64,000 nucleotides of DNA, taken from the NCBI GenBank assembly GCA_028288365.1, contig JAQBNU010000027.1:62001-126000 (forward strand). Direction: 5' to 3'. Position 1 is the stretch's first letter. Each line of letters starts with the position of its first letter. The stretch comes from Chitinophagaceae bacterium. Its GTDB lineage: Bacteria; Bacteroidota; Bacteroidia; Cytophagales; Cytophagaceae. Below are positions 33,484 through 41,279 of this stretch, piece after piece. The notes beneath the pieces are model-generated. The model had not been told where the DNA came from and ran no database searches. It saw only the letters and a program-made list of their open reading frames with translations. A program made the position numbers and the translations under genes.

Positions 33484-33756
33484 ATGAAAACAGCTATAGG
33501 TTATTTATTTCTTTCTTTGGCGGCATCGCTGATTGGTGTCGTGTTGATTGTTGTCTGTTATGCCGTGACCGGTAATTTGCGTGCGCTGGATATGGAAGCG
33601 AACGATCAATACCATTTGCTGGCGCTTTGTATCTATAGCGTCATGCACGTGGGTGCCATTATTCCCTTGGCCTATTTTGGATTCAAGTGGATCAGGAAGG
33701 AAGAGAAGGTGAGTGAGAAAGATGCGAGAATCAGTGAAGAAAGAAGAGAAAAGTAA
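33484..33756 (+). CDS. Small two-helix membrane protein
   Basis: A 90-residue protein. ATG 33484 (MKTAIGYLFLSLAASLIG) is preferred to an in-frame GTG at 33463. It has two hydrophobic segments (about residues 5-26 and 46-66: LLALCIYSVMHVGAIIPLAYFG) and a charged tail EKVSEKDARISEERREK, which is probably cytoplasmic. No family was recognised. It stands alone between two terminator-bounded units. Confidence 0.6.
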   Translation: MKTAIGYLFLSLAASLIGVVLIVVCYAVTGNLRALDMEANDQYHLLALCIYSVMHVGAIIPLAYFGFKWIRKEEKVSEKDARISEERREK

Positions 33757-33828
33757 GCAGCAAACTGTGAACAGGAATGTTCAACCCTTTTGCTCATTAA
33801 TTGACTGTTCTATTCGTTAAACTTTTTG

Positions 33829-33836
33829 TAGATTTG
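33829..33836 (+). promoter_or_regulatory. -7 box TAGATTTG upstream of the broken barrel gene
   Basis: TAGATTTG is an exact TAnnTTTG match 14 bp before ATG 33850 and 38 bp before the alternative ATG at 33874. The short leader favours the later start. Confidence 0.4.
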
Positions 33837-33849
33837 ACCCTCTATACTG

Positions 33850-34554
33850 ATGTTCCTGTTCAAAGAAAATCTTATGGCATTTACTACACGTGATCTATGG
33901 TTTTTGTTTTTTCTGTTGATGTTTGGCTTTTCGTCTTACGCACAACAATCAGCCCCGGCTTTGCGCAATAACCAACTTAAATTTTCTCCGATCAAACTGA
34001 TCGATCCTATCAATCCCGGATTGGAACTGAGCTACGAGCGACGTTACGCGAAACAATTTTCCACACAACTGTCAGTAGCCTATCTGAAAGATTTTTTCAA
34101 TACAACACCATAATACCAAAACGAAGATTACAAAGGAATCAGAGTAGGGTTGGAAGAAAAATTATTCTTTCGCAAAGAGGGTGTGGTGCAGCCTTATGTG
34201 GCGCTGGATTTTGTGTATGCCCATACCGATTTCAAAGACATACAGGATTTCAGACACATCGATAACAACGGTTATGCCTCTTCCTACACAGATACGTTCT
34301 CTGTTGATAAAAGAACGATTGCTGTCAATGGAAAATTTGGTTTACAAATCGTCGTTAAACATTTTGTAGTAGAGACGACGGTAGGTGTAGGCGTCAAATA
34401 CCATGATGCCACGCACGGTGATCGCCTGGCACCAAAAGATTATTTTGACCATAGTGACAACATTATTCCAACGGCAGAAAAAGTGGCCGCGAGAGAAGGA
34501 CATTATTTTACGTTGAATGTGCCGTTTAATTTTAAGCTGGGGTTTGTGTTTTAA
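33850..34554 (+). pseudogene. Outer-membrane beta-barrel gene interrupted by an in-frame TAA
   Basis: One continuous frame of 235 codons is broken by a single TAA at 34111-34113. The first part has a signal peptide (MAFTTRDLWFLFFLLMFGFS, cleaved after SYAQ) and barrel strands (NPGLELSYERRYAKQFSTQL, SVAYLKDFFNTTP). The part after the stop continues in the same frame (YQNEDYKGIRVGLEEKLFFR, VQPYVALDFVYAH) and ends in NVPFNFKLGFVF with terminal Phe, as intact barrels do. The downstream half shows no other stops, so the nonsense change (CAA to TAA would do) looks recent. Sequencing error or readthrough are alternatives. Confidence 0.8.
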
Positions 34555-34578
34555 GTAAACGGTAAACAGTTAGTTTAC

Positions 34579-35145
34579 TCAACCCTCTTTATTTCCTTTT
34601 TGTTTTTCAATCGCCATCATCAGATGACCCAGCAAAAGCTGTAATTTTTTGTACGTGTCTTCATCGGTGATTTGTCCCTGTTCGTTTATTTTTTTCTTGA
34701 CGGTCGGAATGCTCAGCGAAGAGTTTTCATCTTTGATGGTACCCAATGCAGTCAACGTATGTAGCAATGACTCCAAGGCCTTGTCACCACCGGAGGTCAA
34801 GGGAGAGGCGCTGATGACCGCTACTGGTTTTTCATTGAACTCACCGGTAGATACTACCCAGTCCAGCGCATTCTTCAATACACCCGGTACACCAAATGCA
34901 TACTCTGGAGTGCAAATGATCACACCGTCGGCCGTGGCCAGTTGCCTGCGGAAAGAGGAAACAATGGGCACGTCTTCTGTCTTGTCAGGATGAAAAGGAG
35001 GAAGTTGTTCCAACTCTTCATAAAAATGAAAGGTGACAAGATGAGGAATCATTTCGGAAAGTGATCTTAGTATATGTGTGTTGAAAGACTGATGTCTAAG
35101 GCTTCCTGAGATGGCGAGTAGGTGTGATGCAGGAGTATCGGACAT
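34579..35145 (-). CDS. NADPH-dependent FMN reductase family protein
   Basis: A 188-residue flavodoxin-fold enzyme. ATG at 35145 (MSDTPASHLLAISGSLRHQS) is chosen over an in-frame GTG 33 bp upstream. LLAISGSLRHQSFNTHILR is the phosphate-binding loop for FMN. DGVIICTPEYAFGVPGVLKNALDWV holds the family motif PEYxxGxPGxLKNALDW. KPVAVISASPLTSGGDKALE follows. Family members reduce FMN, azo dyes, quinones or chromate; the physiological substrate is unknown. The C-terminal 40 residues are charged and helical. Confidence 0.92.
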   Translation of the reverse strand: MSDTPASHLLAISGSLRHQSFNTHILRSLSEMIPHLVTFHFYEELEQLPPFHPDKTEDVPIVSSFRRQLATADGVIICTPEYAFGVPGVLKNALDWVVSTGEFNEKPVAVISASPLTSGGDKALESLLHTLTALGTIKDENSSLSIPTVKKKINEQGQITDEDTYKKLQLLLGHLMMAIEKQKGNKEG

Positions 35146-35331
35146 AATGTAGGATTGTAAAGGATGATTGTATCGCACCTCAATTTGGGAAAAAAAAGCA
35201 CGCGAACAAATTCAAATAAAAAGTGTAAAGCCTGTTTTTTAATGGTTTGGCGCCAATTCAGACAATGGTATGATTCTGTCATTGCAGTTTGTACCAGTCA
35301 AAAAAATTAAAACAATTAAACGACTACAGCT

Positions 35332-35799
35332 ATGACAACGAATCAAAATACCATCGAAGTCTTGAACGACCTGATCCGCATCAACAACGACCGTGTAACA
35401 GGTTATACCAAAGCCATTGAAGAATTGAAAGACGAAGACAACGATCTGCGTGTCGTGTTTCAATCGTTTGTATTGACCAGCAAAAGAATCATTTCTGAAT
35501 TGACGGAAGCAATCCTTAACAAAGGGGGAGAACCGGCACACGATACAACGGCAGCAGGAAAAATTTACCGCGCGTGGATGGATGTGAAAGCAACATTCAC
35601 TGGTCACGATACCTTATCTATCCTAAGTGCTTGTGAATACGGAGAAGACGCAGCGCAAAAATCTTACAAGATCGCGATCGAAGACAGCATAGGCATTGAA
35701 GTTGACTCTTTACAATTGATCACAGCACAAAAAGCAGAATTGAAAAAAGAACACGATTCTGTAAAAGAATACAGAGACGCTGAAAAAGTAGCGAAGTAA
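35332..35799 (+). CDS. PA2169 family four-helix-bundle protein (DUF2383)
   Basis: A 155-residue cytoplasmic protein. The family start TIEVLNDLIRINNDRVTGYT is followed by KAIEELKDEDNDLRVVFQSF, the central AAGKIYRAWMDVKATFTGHD and ILSACEYGEDAAQKSYKIAI. It has ferritin-like four-helix architecture and no known reaction. Family members are usually found among stress-response genes. The next gene, a DUF4142 lipoprotein, is also a ferritin-like four-helix protein, which suggests a shared stress role. An 11-bp hairpin separates them. Confidence 0.9.
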   Translation: MTTNQNTIEVLNDLIRINNDRVTGYTKAIEELKDEDNDLRVVFQSFVLTSKRIISELTEAILNKGGEPAHDTTAAGKIYRAWMDVKATFTGHDTLSILSACEYGEDAAQKSYKIAIEDSIGIEVDSLQLITAQKAELKKEHDSVKEYRDAEKVAK

Positions 35800-35831
35800 T
35801 TCTTCCTTTATTTTCAACCAGCTATATATAT

Positions 35832-35866
35832 AATGCTGTACCTGGCGTCGTTGCCGGTACAGCATT
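35832..35866 (+). terminator. Hairpin between the two four-helix genes
   Basis: The 11-bp perfect stem AATGCTGTACC (35832-35842) / GGTACAGCATT (35856-35866) is followed by only a short T tract (TTTCC), so it may be a weak terminator or a processing/stability hairpin. Confidence 0.5.
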
Positions 35867-35903
35867 TCCTAAAATTTTATTCATCTTTAAATAGTTAACC
35901 CTT

Positions 35904-36485
35904 ATGAAAAATATTGTTTCTTTTCTAAGTGCAACCCTGATTGCACTGGCTTGTTCTCTATCCATTCAATCTTGTGAAGAGAAAAAAGCACACGACAGCG
36001 AAAAAGTGGCGGAAGACCTGAACGACAAAAAATTTGACACACACGAAAGTGAAAAAAATGCGGAGCTCGTGGAGCATTCTGTCGCTTGCAGTTATGCCGT
36101 GATTGGTTTGTCTGAACTTGCAGAACAAAAAGCAGAACACAAAAATGTGAAAGCATTGGCGAAAGACATCGTGAAAGAACATGACAGAATCTTGACCGAG
36201 TTGAAAGTAGTCGCGGAAAAAGAAGGCATCTCTATCGCTACTGGTCCTAGTAACAAAGCAGAAGATAAGATCGAAGGTTTATCTGAAAAAACGGGAAGCA
36301 AATTCGACAAAGCCTACTTAGGTAAGTTGATCGAAAAACATAAAAAAGTAATTTCAGAATTGGAAAGCGCTGTCAAAGACGACAAGATTCATGCACCTGA
36401 AAAAGAGTGGGCAGAGAAAACATTACCTGGCTTGCGCGCGCACCTGGACAAATTGAATGCGTTGGATAACGAAATCAAAGGCTAG
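35904..36485 (+). CDS. DUF4142 domain lipoprotein
   Basis: A 193-residue exported protein. MKNIVSFLSATLIALACSLS is followed by IQSC, a lipobox-like ending with Cys at about residue 24. A charged linker (EEKKAHDSEKVAEDLNDKK) precedes the DUF4142 domain, a ferritin-like bundle with SYAVIGLSELAEQKAEHKNV, VKALAKDIVKEHDRILTELK, DKAYLGKLIEKHKKVISELE and LPGLRAHLDKLNAL. DUF4142 proteins are periplasmic and of unknown activity. They are frequent in Bacteroidota, often in stress settings. A good terminator lies 32 bp downstream. Confidence 0.88.
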   Translation: MKNIVSFLSATLIALACSLSIQSCEEKKAHDSEKVAEDLNDKKFDTHESEKNAELVEHSVACSYAVIGLSELAEQKAEHKNVKALAKDIVKEHDRILTELKVVAEKEGISIATGPSNKAEDKIEGLSEKTGSKFDKAYLGKLIEKHKKVISELESAVKDDKIHAPEKEWAEKTLPGLRAHLDKLNALDNEIKG

Positions 36486-36517
36486 TCAAAGCCTGACAAG
36501 TTTAAACTGAAATCGAG

Positions 36518-36557
36518 AGCAAGGTCGCGGTGTGTAACACGGGCCTTGCTTTTTTTA
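36518..36557 (+). terminator. Terminator of the DUF4142 gene
   Basis: AGCAAGG (36518-36524) pairs with CCTTGCT (36544-36550) around an inner CGGTGTGTAACACG stem-loop, followed by eight T. Confidence 0.82.
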
Positions 36558-36564
36558 TAAACGA

Positions 36565-36624
36565 GAAACAGAAAGAGAGCGAAGAGCGATTAATTATTGC
36601 ACTCTTCGCACTCTTTCTGTTTTC
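36565..36624. repeat. Family B palindromic repeat
   Basis: The left arm GAAACAGAAAGAGAGCGAAG (36565-36584) is largely complementary to the right arm starting CTCTTCGCACTCTTTC (36602-36624). It lies between a plus-strand terminator and the end of the minus-strand DUF3050 gene, where it could terminate the latter. Confidence 0.75.
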
Positions 36625-36629
36625 TTAAT

Positions 36630-37409
36630 TTATACTTCCACTGTTTTCAATGCTTCGTAAACACCATCCCACAAATCAATGCGTCTTTGTAAAGAAAGCA
36701 ACGTAGCTTCTTCTGCTTCTTTCCAAAACAATTCGTTATCGCCGCATAAGTTGGCTGTCATTTGTAAAGCCAGGTGACTGTGGTGATCGCCGTCTACTTC
36801 GATGTGGCGTTCCAGGTAATATTTAAAAATAGAGACACTTTCAGGAAATTTTTGGTGGATGTCTCGCACCAGGGAAATGAACATACCAGGAATTAAATCT
36901 TCACGACCGAAGGTAAATATAGCAGCCTGTAAATAAGCTTTGTGGCTGTCGATGATTTGAAACGTAAAATCAACGAAACGCTGCACGACTTCCGGTGTTT
37001 GAGCCGCGTTGAAAGAAGCGTTGAAATCACCAGTAGATGTTAAGTGTGTGATGAAAGTTTCTATAGAAGTAGTATCTGCGCCCGACTGTTGCATGGCGTC
37101 GAGGTACAATTCAAAATGACTTGTTCTATTGCCTTCCAAATCTACATCGGATTCTTCACCAACCACAATCTCGTTGATGAGGTGTCTGGTATCGGCAGAG
37201 CCTTTTGGAAACCATGGCACTGTTGTGCAGGTCAAATTATTTTGTAAGGCTTTCAACAAAGACATGAAATCCCACACGGCAAATACGTGGTATTGCATGA
37301 AGACATTCAAATCATCAAGGTCATTGATGACGGAATAAACTTTGTGGTGTATAATTTGTTGTCTTAGTGGTTCAGCGGCTTTCTGGATACGTCGGATGTG
37401 AGGATTCAT
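36630..37409 (-). CDS. DUF3050 domain-containing protein
   Basis: A 259-residue soluble helical protein. Visible family segments are LRQQIIHHKVYSVINDLDDL, VFMQYHVFAVWDFMSLLKAL, CTTVPWFPKGSADTRHLINE, ESDVDLEGNRTSHFELYLDA and RHIEVDGDHHSHLALQM. The spaced His/Glu/Asp residues (HHKVYS, QYHVFAVWDFM, EIVVGEESD, HFELY, EVDGDHH) fit the heme-oxygenase-like fold of DUF3050, some relatives of which are di-iron oxidases. No substrate is known. It is followed by a family B palindrome. Confidence 0.87.
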   Translation of the reverse strand: MNPHIRRIQKAAEPLRQQIIHHKVYSVINDLDDLNVFMQYHVFAVWDFMSLLKALQNNLTCTTVPWFPKGSADTRHLINEIVVGEESDVDLEGNRTSHFELYLDAMQQSGADTTSIETFITHLTSTGDFNASFNAAQTPEVVQRFVDFTFQIIDSHKAYLQAAIFTFGREDLIPGMFISLVRDIHQKFPESVSIFKYYLERHIEVDGDHHSHLALQMTANLCGDNELFWKEAEEATLLSLQRRIDLWDGVYEALKTVEV

Positions 37410-37596
37410 GCAGTGTTAGGTTTGAAGGGCAAAGATAATAGGTTATGAGTTTAGTTTTATCATTAGAAAATTAATTTTCATACAAATCGTCTTGGCCTTT
37501 AGGGGCAACACAGATGAAATAACAAGAACACTAAATAAAATCAATATATTCAGTCATTGGCTGCATCAAAAAATATTCATTGTAAAATAGAAACCT

Positions 37597-38952
37597 ATGG
37601 CTCTCTTCTCCAACATCAAACAGGCGTACCGACTTTTCAAACAAATAGATTTGTCGGCGCTGAGTAAGTTGTCTGCTAAAGTCGACCTGGCGCAGGTCAT
37701 GCAAACGGTCAGTAAAATGGACGACAAACAACTCAATGGCCTGATGAAGATGTTGAGTCACTCGGAAAAGAAAAAAGAGTTGCCACCCATCGATGGAGAT
37801 TTTTATCACCTGGCACAAACGCTTTCGGAAGAAGACCGTGCGACGCAATTGAAAATGCGCGCCTTCATGGAACGTGAAATCAAACCCATTGCCAATCAGT
37901 ATTGGTTGAAAGGGGAATTTCCGTTTGATGTCATTCCGAAATTAGCGGAGCTTAACGTATGCGGTGTGACCTACAAAGGCTATGGTTGTCCGGGAAGATC
38001 GTCTCTGCTGGAAGGCATACTGGCCATGGAGATGGCGCGTGTCGATACGTCTATGGCAACCTTCTTTGGTGTGCAAAGCGGATTGGTGATGGGCAGCATT
38101 TATTTATTGGGTTCGAAAGAACAAAAACAGAAATGGTTACCGGATCTTCAGCAATTTAAAAAAATAGGCGCCTTCGGATTGACAGAACCGGAAGTGGGTT
38201 CGGCTGTAGCGGGTGGATTGACCATGGAAGCGAAACGTGTGGGTGACAAATGGGTATTGAACGGGCAAAAGAAATGGATCGGTAACGCCACCTTCGCCGA
38301 TGTCATCATCATCTGGGCGAGAGATGTAGACGATGACCAGGTGAAAGGGTTTTTATTGAAAAAAGGGACACCGGGATTTGCCGTAGAAAAAATGGAAGAT
38401 AAAATGGCGCTTCGTATTGTGCAAAACGGATTGATCACCTTAACGAATTGTGAAATTCTGGAAGAAGACCGTTTGCAAAAGGCCAACTCGTTCAAAGATA
38501 CAGCGCAGGTATTGCGCATGACACGTGCCGGAGTGGCCTGGCTGGCTGTGGGCTGCGCACGTGGAGCCTATGAAAGCGCGTTAATGTATACGCGCGAACG
38601 CAAGCAATTCGGCAAACCGATTGCTGCGTTTCAATTGATTCAAAATCATCTGGTAGAAATGTTATCCAATCTTACGGCTACACAAACATTGGTCTTTCGT
38701 TTGTCGCAATTGCAGGACGAAGGATTGCTAACGGATGAACATGCGTCACTGGCGAAAGTATTTTGCAGTTTACGTACCCGAGACATCGTGAGTCGCGCGC
38801 GGGAAGTGATGGGTGGTAATGGAATTTTATTGCAACATGATGTCGCGCGTTTTGTAGCCGATGCCGAAGCAATCTATTCGTACGAAGGAACGAAAGAAGT
38901 GAATTCGCTGATCGTGGGAAGAGCGATCACGGGGTTTAGTGCGTTTGTGTAG
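37597..38952 (+). CDS. Acyl-CoA dehydrogenase, glutaryl-CoA-dehydrogenase-like
   Basis: A 451-residue FAD enzyme. Residues about 75-451 are an ACAD domain: FGLTEPEVGSAVAGGLTMEA, VLNGQKKWIGNATFADVIII, YTRERKQFGKPIAAFQLIQN, REVMGGNGILLQHDVARF. The catalytic base is E430 in YSYEGTKEVNSLIVGRAITG, the C-terminal line typical of glutaryl-CoA dehydrogenase. The extra N-terminal 75 residues (helical, KQIDLSALSKLSAKVDLAQV) are not part of the canonical domain. The Arg that binds the glutaryl carboxylate could not be placed, so the substrate (glutaryl-CoA or a related short acyl-CoA) is uncertain. It is a single gene. Confidence 0.88.
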   Translation: MALFSNIKQAYRLFKQIDLSALSKLSAKVDLAQVMQTVSKMDDKQLNGLMKMLSHSEKKKELPPIDGDFYHLAQTLSEEDRATQLKMRAFMEREIKPIANQYWLKGEFPFDVIPKLAELNVCGVTYKGYGCPGRSSLLEGILAMEMARVDTSMATFFGVQSGLVMGSIYLLGSKEQKQKWLPDLQQFKKIGAFGLTEPEVGSAVAGGLTMEAKRVGDKWVLNGQKKWIGNATFADVIIIWARDVDDDQVKGFLLKKGTPGFAVEKMEDKMALRIVQNGLITLTNCEILEEDRLQKANSFKDTAQVLRMTRAGVAWLAVGCARGAYESALMYTRERKQFGKPIAAFQLIQNHLVEMLSNLTATQTLVFRLSQLQDEGLLTDEHASLAKVFCSLRTRDIVSRAREVMGGNGILLQHDVARFVADAEAIYSYEGTKEVNSLIVGRAITGFSAFV

Positions 38953-38959
38953 AAAGGGA

Positions 38960-38979
38960 GTGATCAGTTGTCAGTAAAT
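38960..38979. repeat. Family D repeat
   Basis: GTGATCAGTTGTCAGTAAAT resembles GTGATCAGTGATCAGT at 45043 and GTGATTAGCGATCAGT at 43602, each just after the end of a gene. Confidence 0.6.
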
Positions 38980-39002
38980 AAAAGAAAGACAAAAGAAGAA
39001 AC

Positions 39003-39050
39003 AGAAACAGAGCGGAGAATGAAAAAACACTCGCTCTCCGCTCTGTTTCT
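39003..39050. repeat. Family B palindromic repeat (bidirectional terminator-like)
   Basis: Perfect 16-bp arms AGAAACAGAGCGGAGA (39003-39018) and TCTCCGCTCTGTTTCT (39035-39050) flank a 16-nt loop between two convergent genes. No other terminator is visible there. Confidence 0.85.
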
Positions 39051-39058
39051 CCGCTCTT

Positions 39059-39499
39059 CTAATAAGGCCTTTGATTCAACAAAATCCAAAACATCCCCAT
39101 CGTTTTCATGGCTTCGGTGAAGCCCCCGAATTCAACGGGTTTTAGGATGTAAGCGTTGACGTGCAATTTGTAGGCTTCAATGATATCTTGTTCTTCCTTG
39201 GAGGTCGTTAATACAATCACAGGAATGTGCTTCACGCGATCGTCATCGCGAATCCTTCGCAACACTTCCAGTCCATCAATCTTGGGCATTTGTATATCGA
39301 GCAAAATCAATTTGGGTTTGTGATCAATTTGGCGATGACTGTAGCGTCCGTGAGCAAAAATATATTCCAGTGCTTCTTCTCCGTCTTTCACCCAGTCAAT
39401 GGTATTGATGAGGTTGTATTTCTTTAAACCCATCATGGCGAGTTCGGCATCTTCCAGTCGGTCTTCTACCAGGAGGATATCTACAATGTGTTCTGTCAT
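39059..39499 (-). CDS. Response regulator, stand-alone receiver domain
   Basis: A 146-residue single-domain CheY-like receiver. ATG at 39499 ([20 protein letters not shown]) is used; the frame opens further but overlaps the kinase gene. The acidic pocket is E12/D13, phospho-acceptor D68 in [14 protein letters not shown], Thr in [12 protein letters not shown] and Lys in AYILKPVEF. This subtype (RCP-like, with LKPV) typically partners phytochrome-like kinases. One base separates it from the kinase stop codon, so the two are surely co-expressed. With no output domain it acts by protein contact or in a phosphorelay. Confidence 0.92.
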   Translation of the reverse strand: MTEHIVDILLVEDRLEDAELAMMGLKKYNLINTIDWVKDGEEALEYIFAHGRYSHRQIDHKPKLILLDIQMPKIDGLEVLRRIRDDDRVKHIPVIVLTTSKEEQDIIEAYKLHVNAYILKPVEFGGFTEAMKTMGMFWILLNQRPY

Positions 39500-39500
39500 A

Positions 39501-40979
39501 TCAATTATTTTTTTGAAGTGGTAAAGAAAAAGCAAATGTTGTGCCTTTGCCTAATTCGCTATTGACCTGGATGGAGCCGCTGTGTTTTTGTATGATGCGG
39601 TTGACAATGGCAAGGCCTACGCCGGTGCCTTCAAATTCTTCGGTGCGGTGCAGGCGTTGAAAGACACCAAACAATTTGTCTTTGTACTTTTCATCGAAAC
39701 CTACACCGTTATCCTGAATGCTATACTGTACCGTTTGTTGATCGGTTCGGCCATTAATTGTAACAATGATGAGTTCGTTTTTCGAAGAATACTTCAGAGC
39801 ATTGGAAATGAGATTTTGCCATACTTGTCCCAGCATGGTGGGATCGCCGTAGACGTCAGGTAAGTCAGAGAGGTGCAATTCGATGACTTTATTGGGATAA
39901 TTATTTTTCTCTAAGTCAAATAGTTTTTCAACAATTGGTTGCATGTGCACATGACTTTTATTGACGCTGCTTCTGCTGATGCGGGAAAAATTAAGGATGT
40001 CGTTGATGAGCACGCCCATGCGGTTGGCATTGCCCGCGATGAATTGCAGCCATCGATCGGCATCTTCATCGAACTTACCTTTGTAATTTTCAATGAGTAA
40101 TTTTGAAAAACCTTCGAGCGAACGCAGTGGTGCTTTCAAATCATGAGAGACAGAATAACTGAAGGTTTCTAATTCTTCATTGGCTTGCTTTAGTTGCTCG
40201 GCTTGTTGTTCCAATAAATTTTGTTGTTCTCTTTTATTGTTGATGTCTTGCATGGAAGCCAACAGGTATTTTTCACCGTTGATGTCAACCAATTCAAACG
40301 AACAGGAGATCCAGTGCAAGTCACCTTTGACAGTACGAATCTGTCCTTCCAAACCGCTGATGTGTTCACCTTTCTGTATTCTGGATACAATGTTACTACG
40401 GTCTTCCGGATTTATCAGCATGTTGAGTTCAGCTGATGTTTTGCCGATCACTTCTTCCTTGCTGGAGAATCCGAAAAGGTTAAGATGTGCTTGGTTGACA
40501 CTCATGATTCTTCCATCGCTGATGCGTGACAAGGCGATGCCAAAAGGATTGTGTTCGAAGATGGTACTGAATAATTTTTCTGATTTCGTTAGTTCAGAAA
40601 TATCCTGTACAGAGTGGATGATGTATTCGATTTCGTTTTTGCTGTTGAGTATAGGTTTGTCTTCCGAACTCCAGTACTTCTCTTCCAGCGTGCCGTCGGG
40701 TCTGCGCGTATCGTACTTGCGCATCGGAACAGACTGTGTTGTTTTCTCTGCCAGTACTTTGTTCATGGCTGCACGAATTAACGGCATTCCATTGCTGATC
40801 TGGTCCGCGGGACTATCAGGAAATACGTCAAAGAAATTGAGACCAATTAGTTCTTCTCTTTTTTTCATCGCCAGTTTTAAGTAAGCGTCACTGGCCGCTA
40901 CAATTGTGAATTCGGGAGAGAGAACAACGTACAGTCCTGGTGTGGCTTCAAATAATGATCGAAAATCTACTGCGCTCAT
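39501..40979 (-). CDS. PAS-domain sensor histidine kinase
   Basis: A 492-residue soluble kinase with no membrane segment. PAS domain 1 covers residues about 5-130 ([20 protein letters not shown], ending VQDISEL). PAS domain 2 covers about 135-250 ([20 protein letters not shown], ending MQDINNKR). A short coiled coil ([19 protein letters not shown]) leads to HisKA with H279 in [19 protein letters not shown]. HATPase_c has the N box ([12 protein letters not shown]), G1 (DNGVGFD), and G2 ([12 protein letters not shown]). The signal is cytoplasmic and unknown. It lies directly upstream of the receiver gene on the same strand. Confidence 0.93.
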   Translation of the reverse strand: MSAVDFRSLFEATPGLYVVLSPEFTIVAASDAYLKLAMKKREELIGLNFFDVFPDSPADQISNGMPLIRAAMNKVLAEKTTQSVPMRKYDTRRPDGTLEEKYWSSEDKPILNSKNEIEYIIHSVQDISELTKSEKLFSTIFEHNPFGIALSRISDGRIMSVNQAHLNLFGFSSKEEVIGKTSAELNMLINPEDRSNIVSRIQKGEHISGLEGQIRTVKGDLHWISCSFELVDINGEKYLLASMQDINNKREQQNLLEQQAEQLKQANEELETFSYSVSHDLKAPLRSLEGFSKLLIENYKGKFDEDADRWLQFIAGNANRMGVLINDILNFSRISRSSVNKSHVHMQPIVEKLFDLEKNNYPNKVIELHLSDLPDVYGDPTMLGQVWQNLISNALKYSSKNELIIVTINGRTDQQTVQYSIQDNGVGFDEKYKDKLFGVFQRLHRTEEFEGTGVGLAIVNRIIQKHSGSIQVNSELGKGTTFAFSLPLQKNN

Positions 40980-41185
40980 ATAAAAATTAAACGGTGATCA
41001 ATCTTCAAAGTAGATGATCCTTTTGGTTAAAGCCAAGCAATCTAAATTTTTTTATCAAAGGAAGAAGCTTGATATCAAATGTTTAAACGAATAACAGGGT
41101 TGCCACGTAATGGCGTACCTAATCGTAGGTATATTTTTTTAATTGCTTTTACAAACACATGTTGCTTTCCACCAATATATCGTCC

Positions 41186-41212
41186 CTGCTCGCTCGTCCC
41201 TCGTTGCTTAAT
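41186..41212. repeat. Family A repeat (partial copies)
   Basis: CGTCCCTGCTCGCTCGTCCC carries two CGTCCCT motifs in one orientation, matching the right end of the element at 62197-62224. The 300-bp gap 40980-41279 otherwise holds only the palindrome at 41224 and AT-rich DNA. Confidence 0.6.
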
Positions 41213-41223
41213 TGGGTATTTTT

Positions 41224-41243
41224 ATCACAGTTGCAACTGTGAT
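41224..41243. promoter_or_regulatory. Perfect 20-bp palindrome upstream of PBP1A
   Basis: ATCACAGTTG and CAACTGTGAT form a perfect, spacer-less palindrome 36 bp before the PBP1A ATG. It has no T-run, so an operator for a dimeric regulator is more likely than a terminator. The TCACA/TGTGA half-sites are those of the CRP/FNR family but in inverted order. Confidence 0.5.
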
Positions 41244-41279
41244 CCGTGTTGCATACTTTAGCTAAACCCCAAAAGATTC

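Noticed and set aside
40180-40884. 234-codon plus-strand frame opposite the histidine kinase
   Set aside because: The minus strand has complete PAS, HisKA and HATPase motifs; the plus frame is Ser/Leu-rich antisense.
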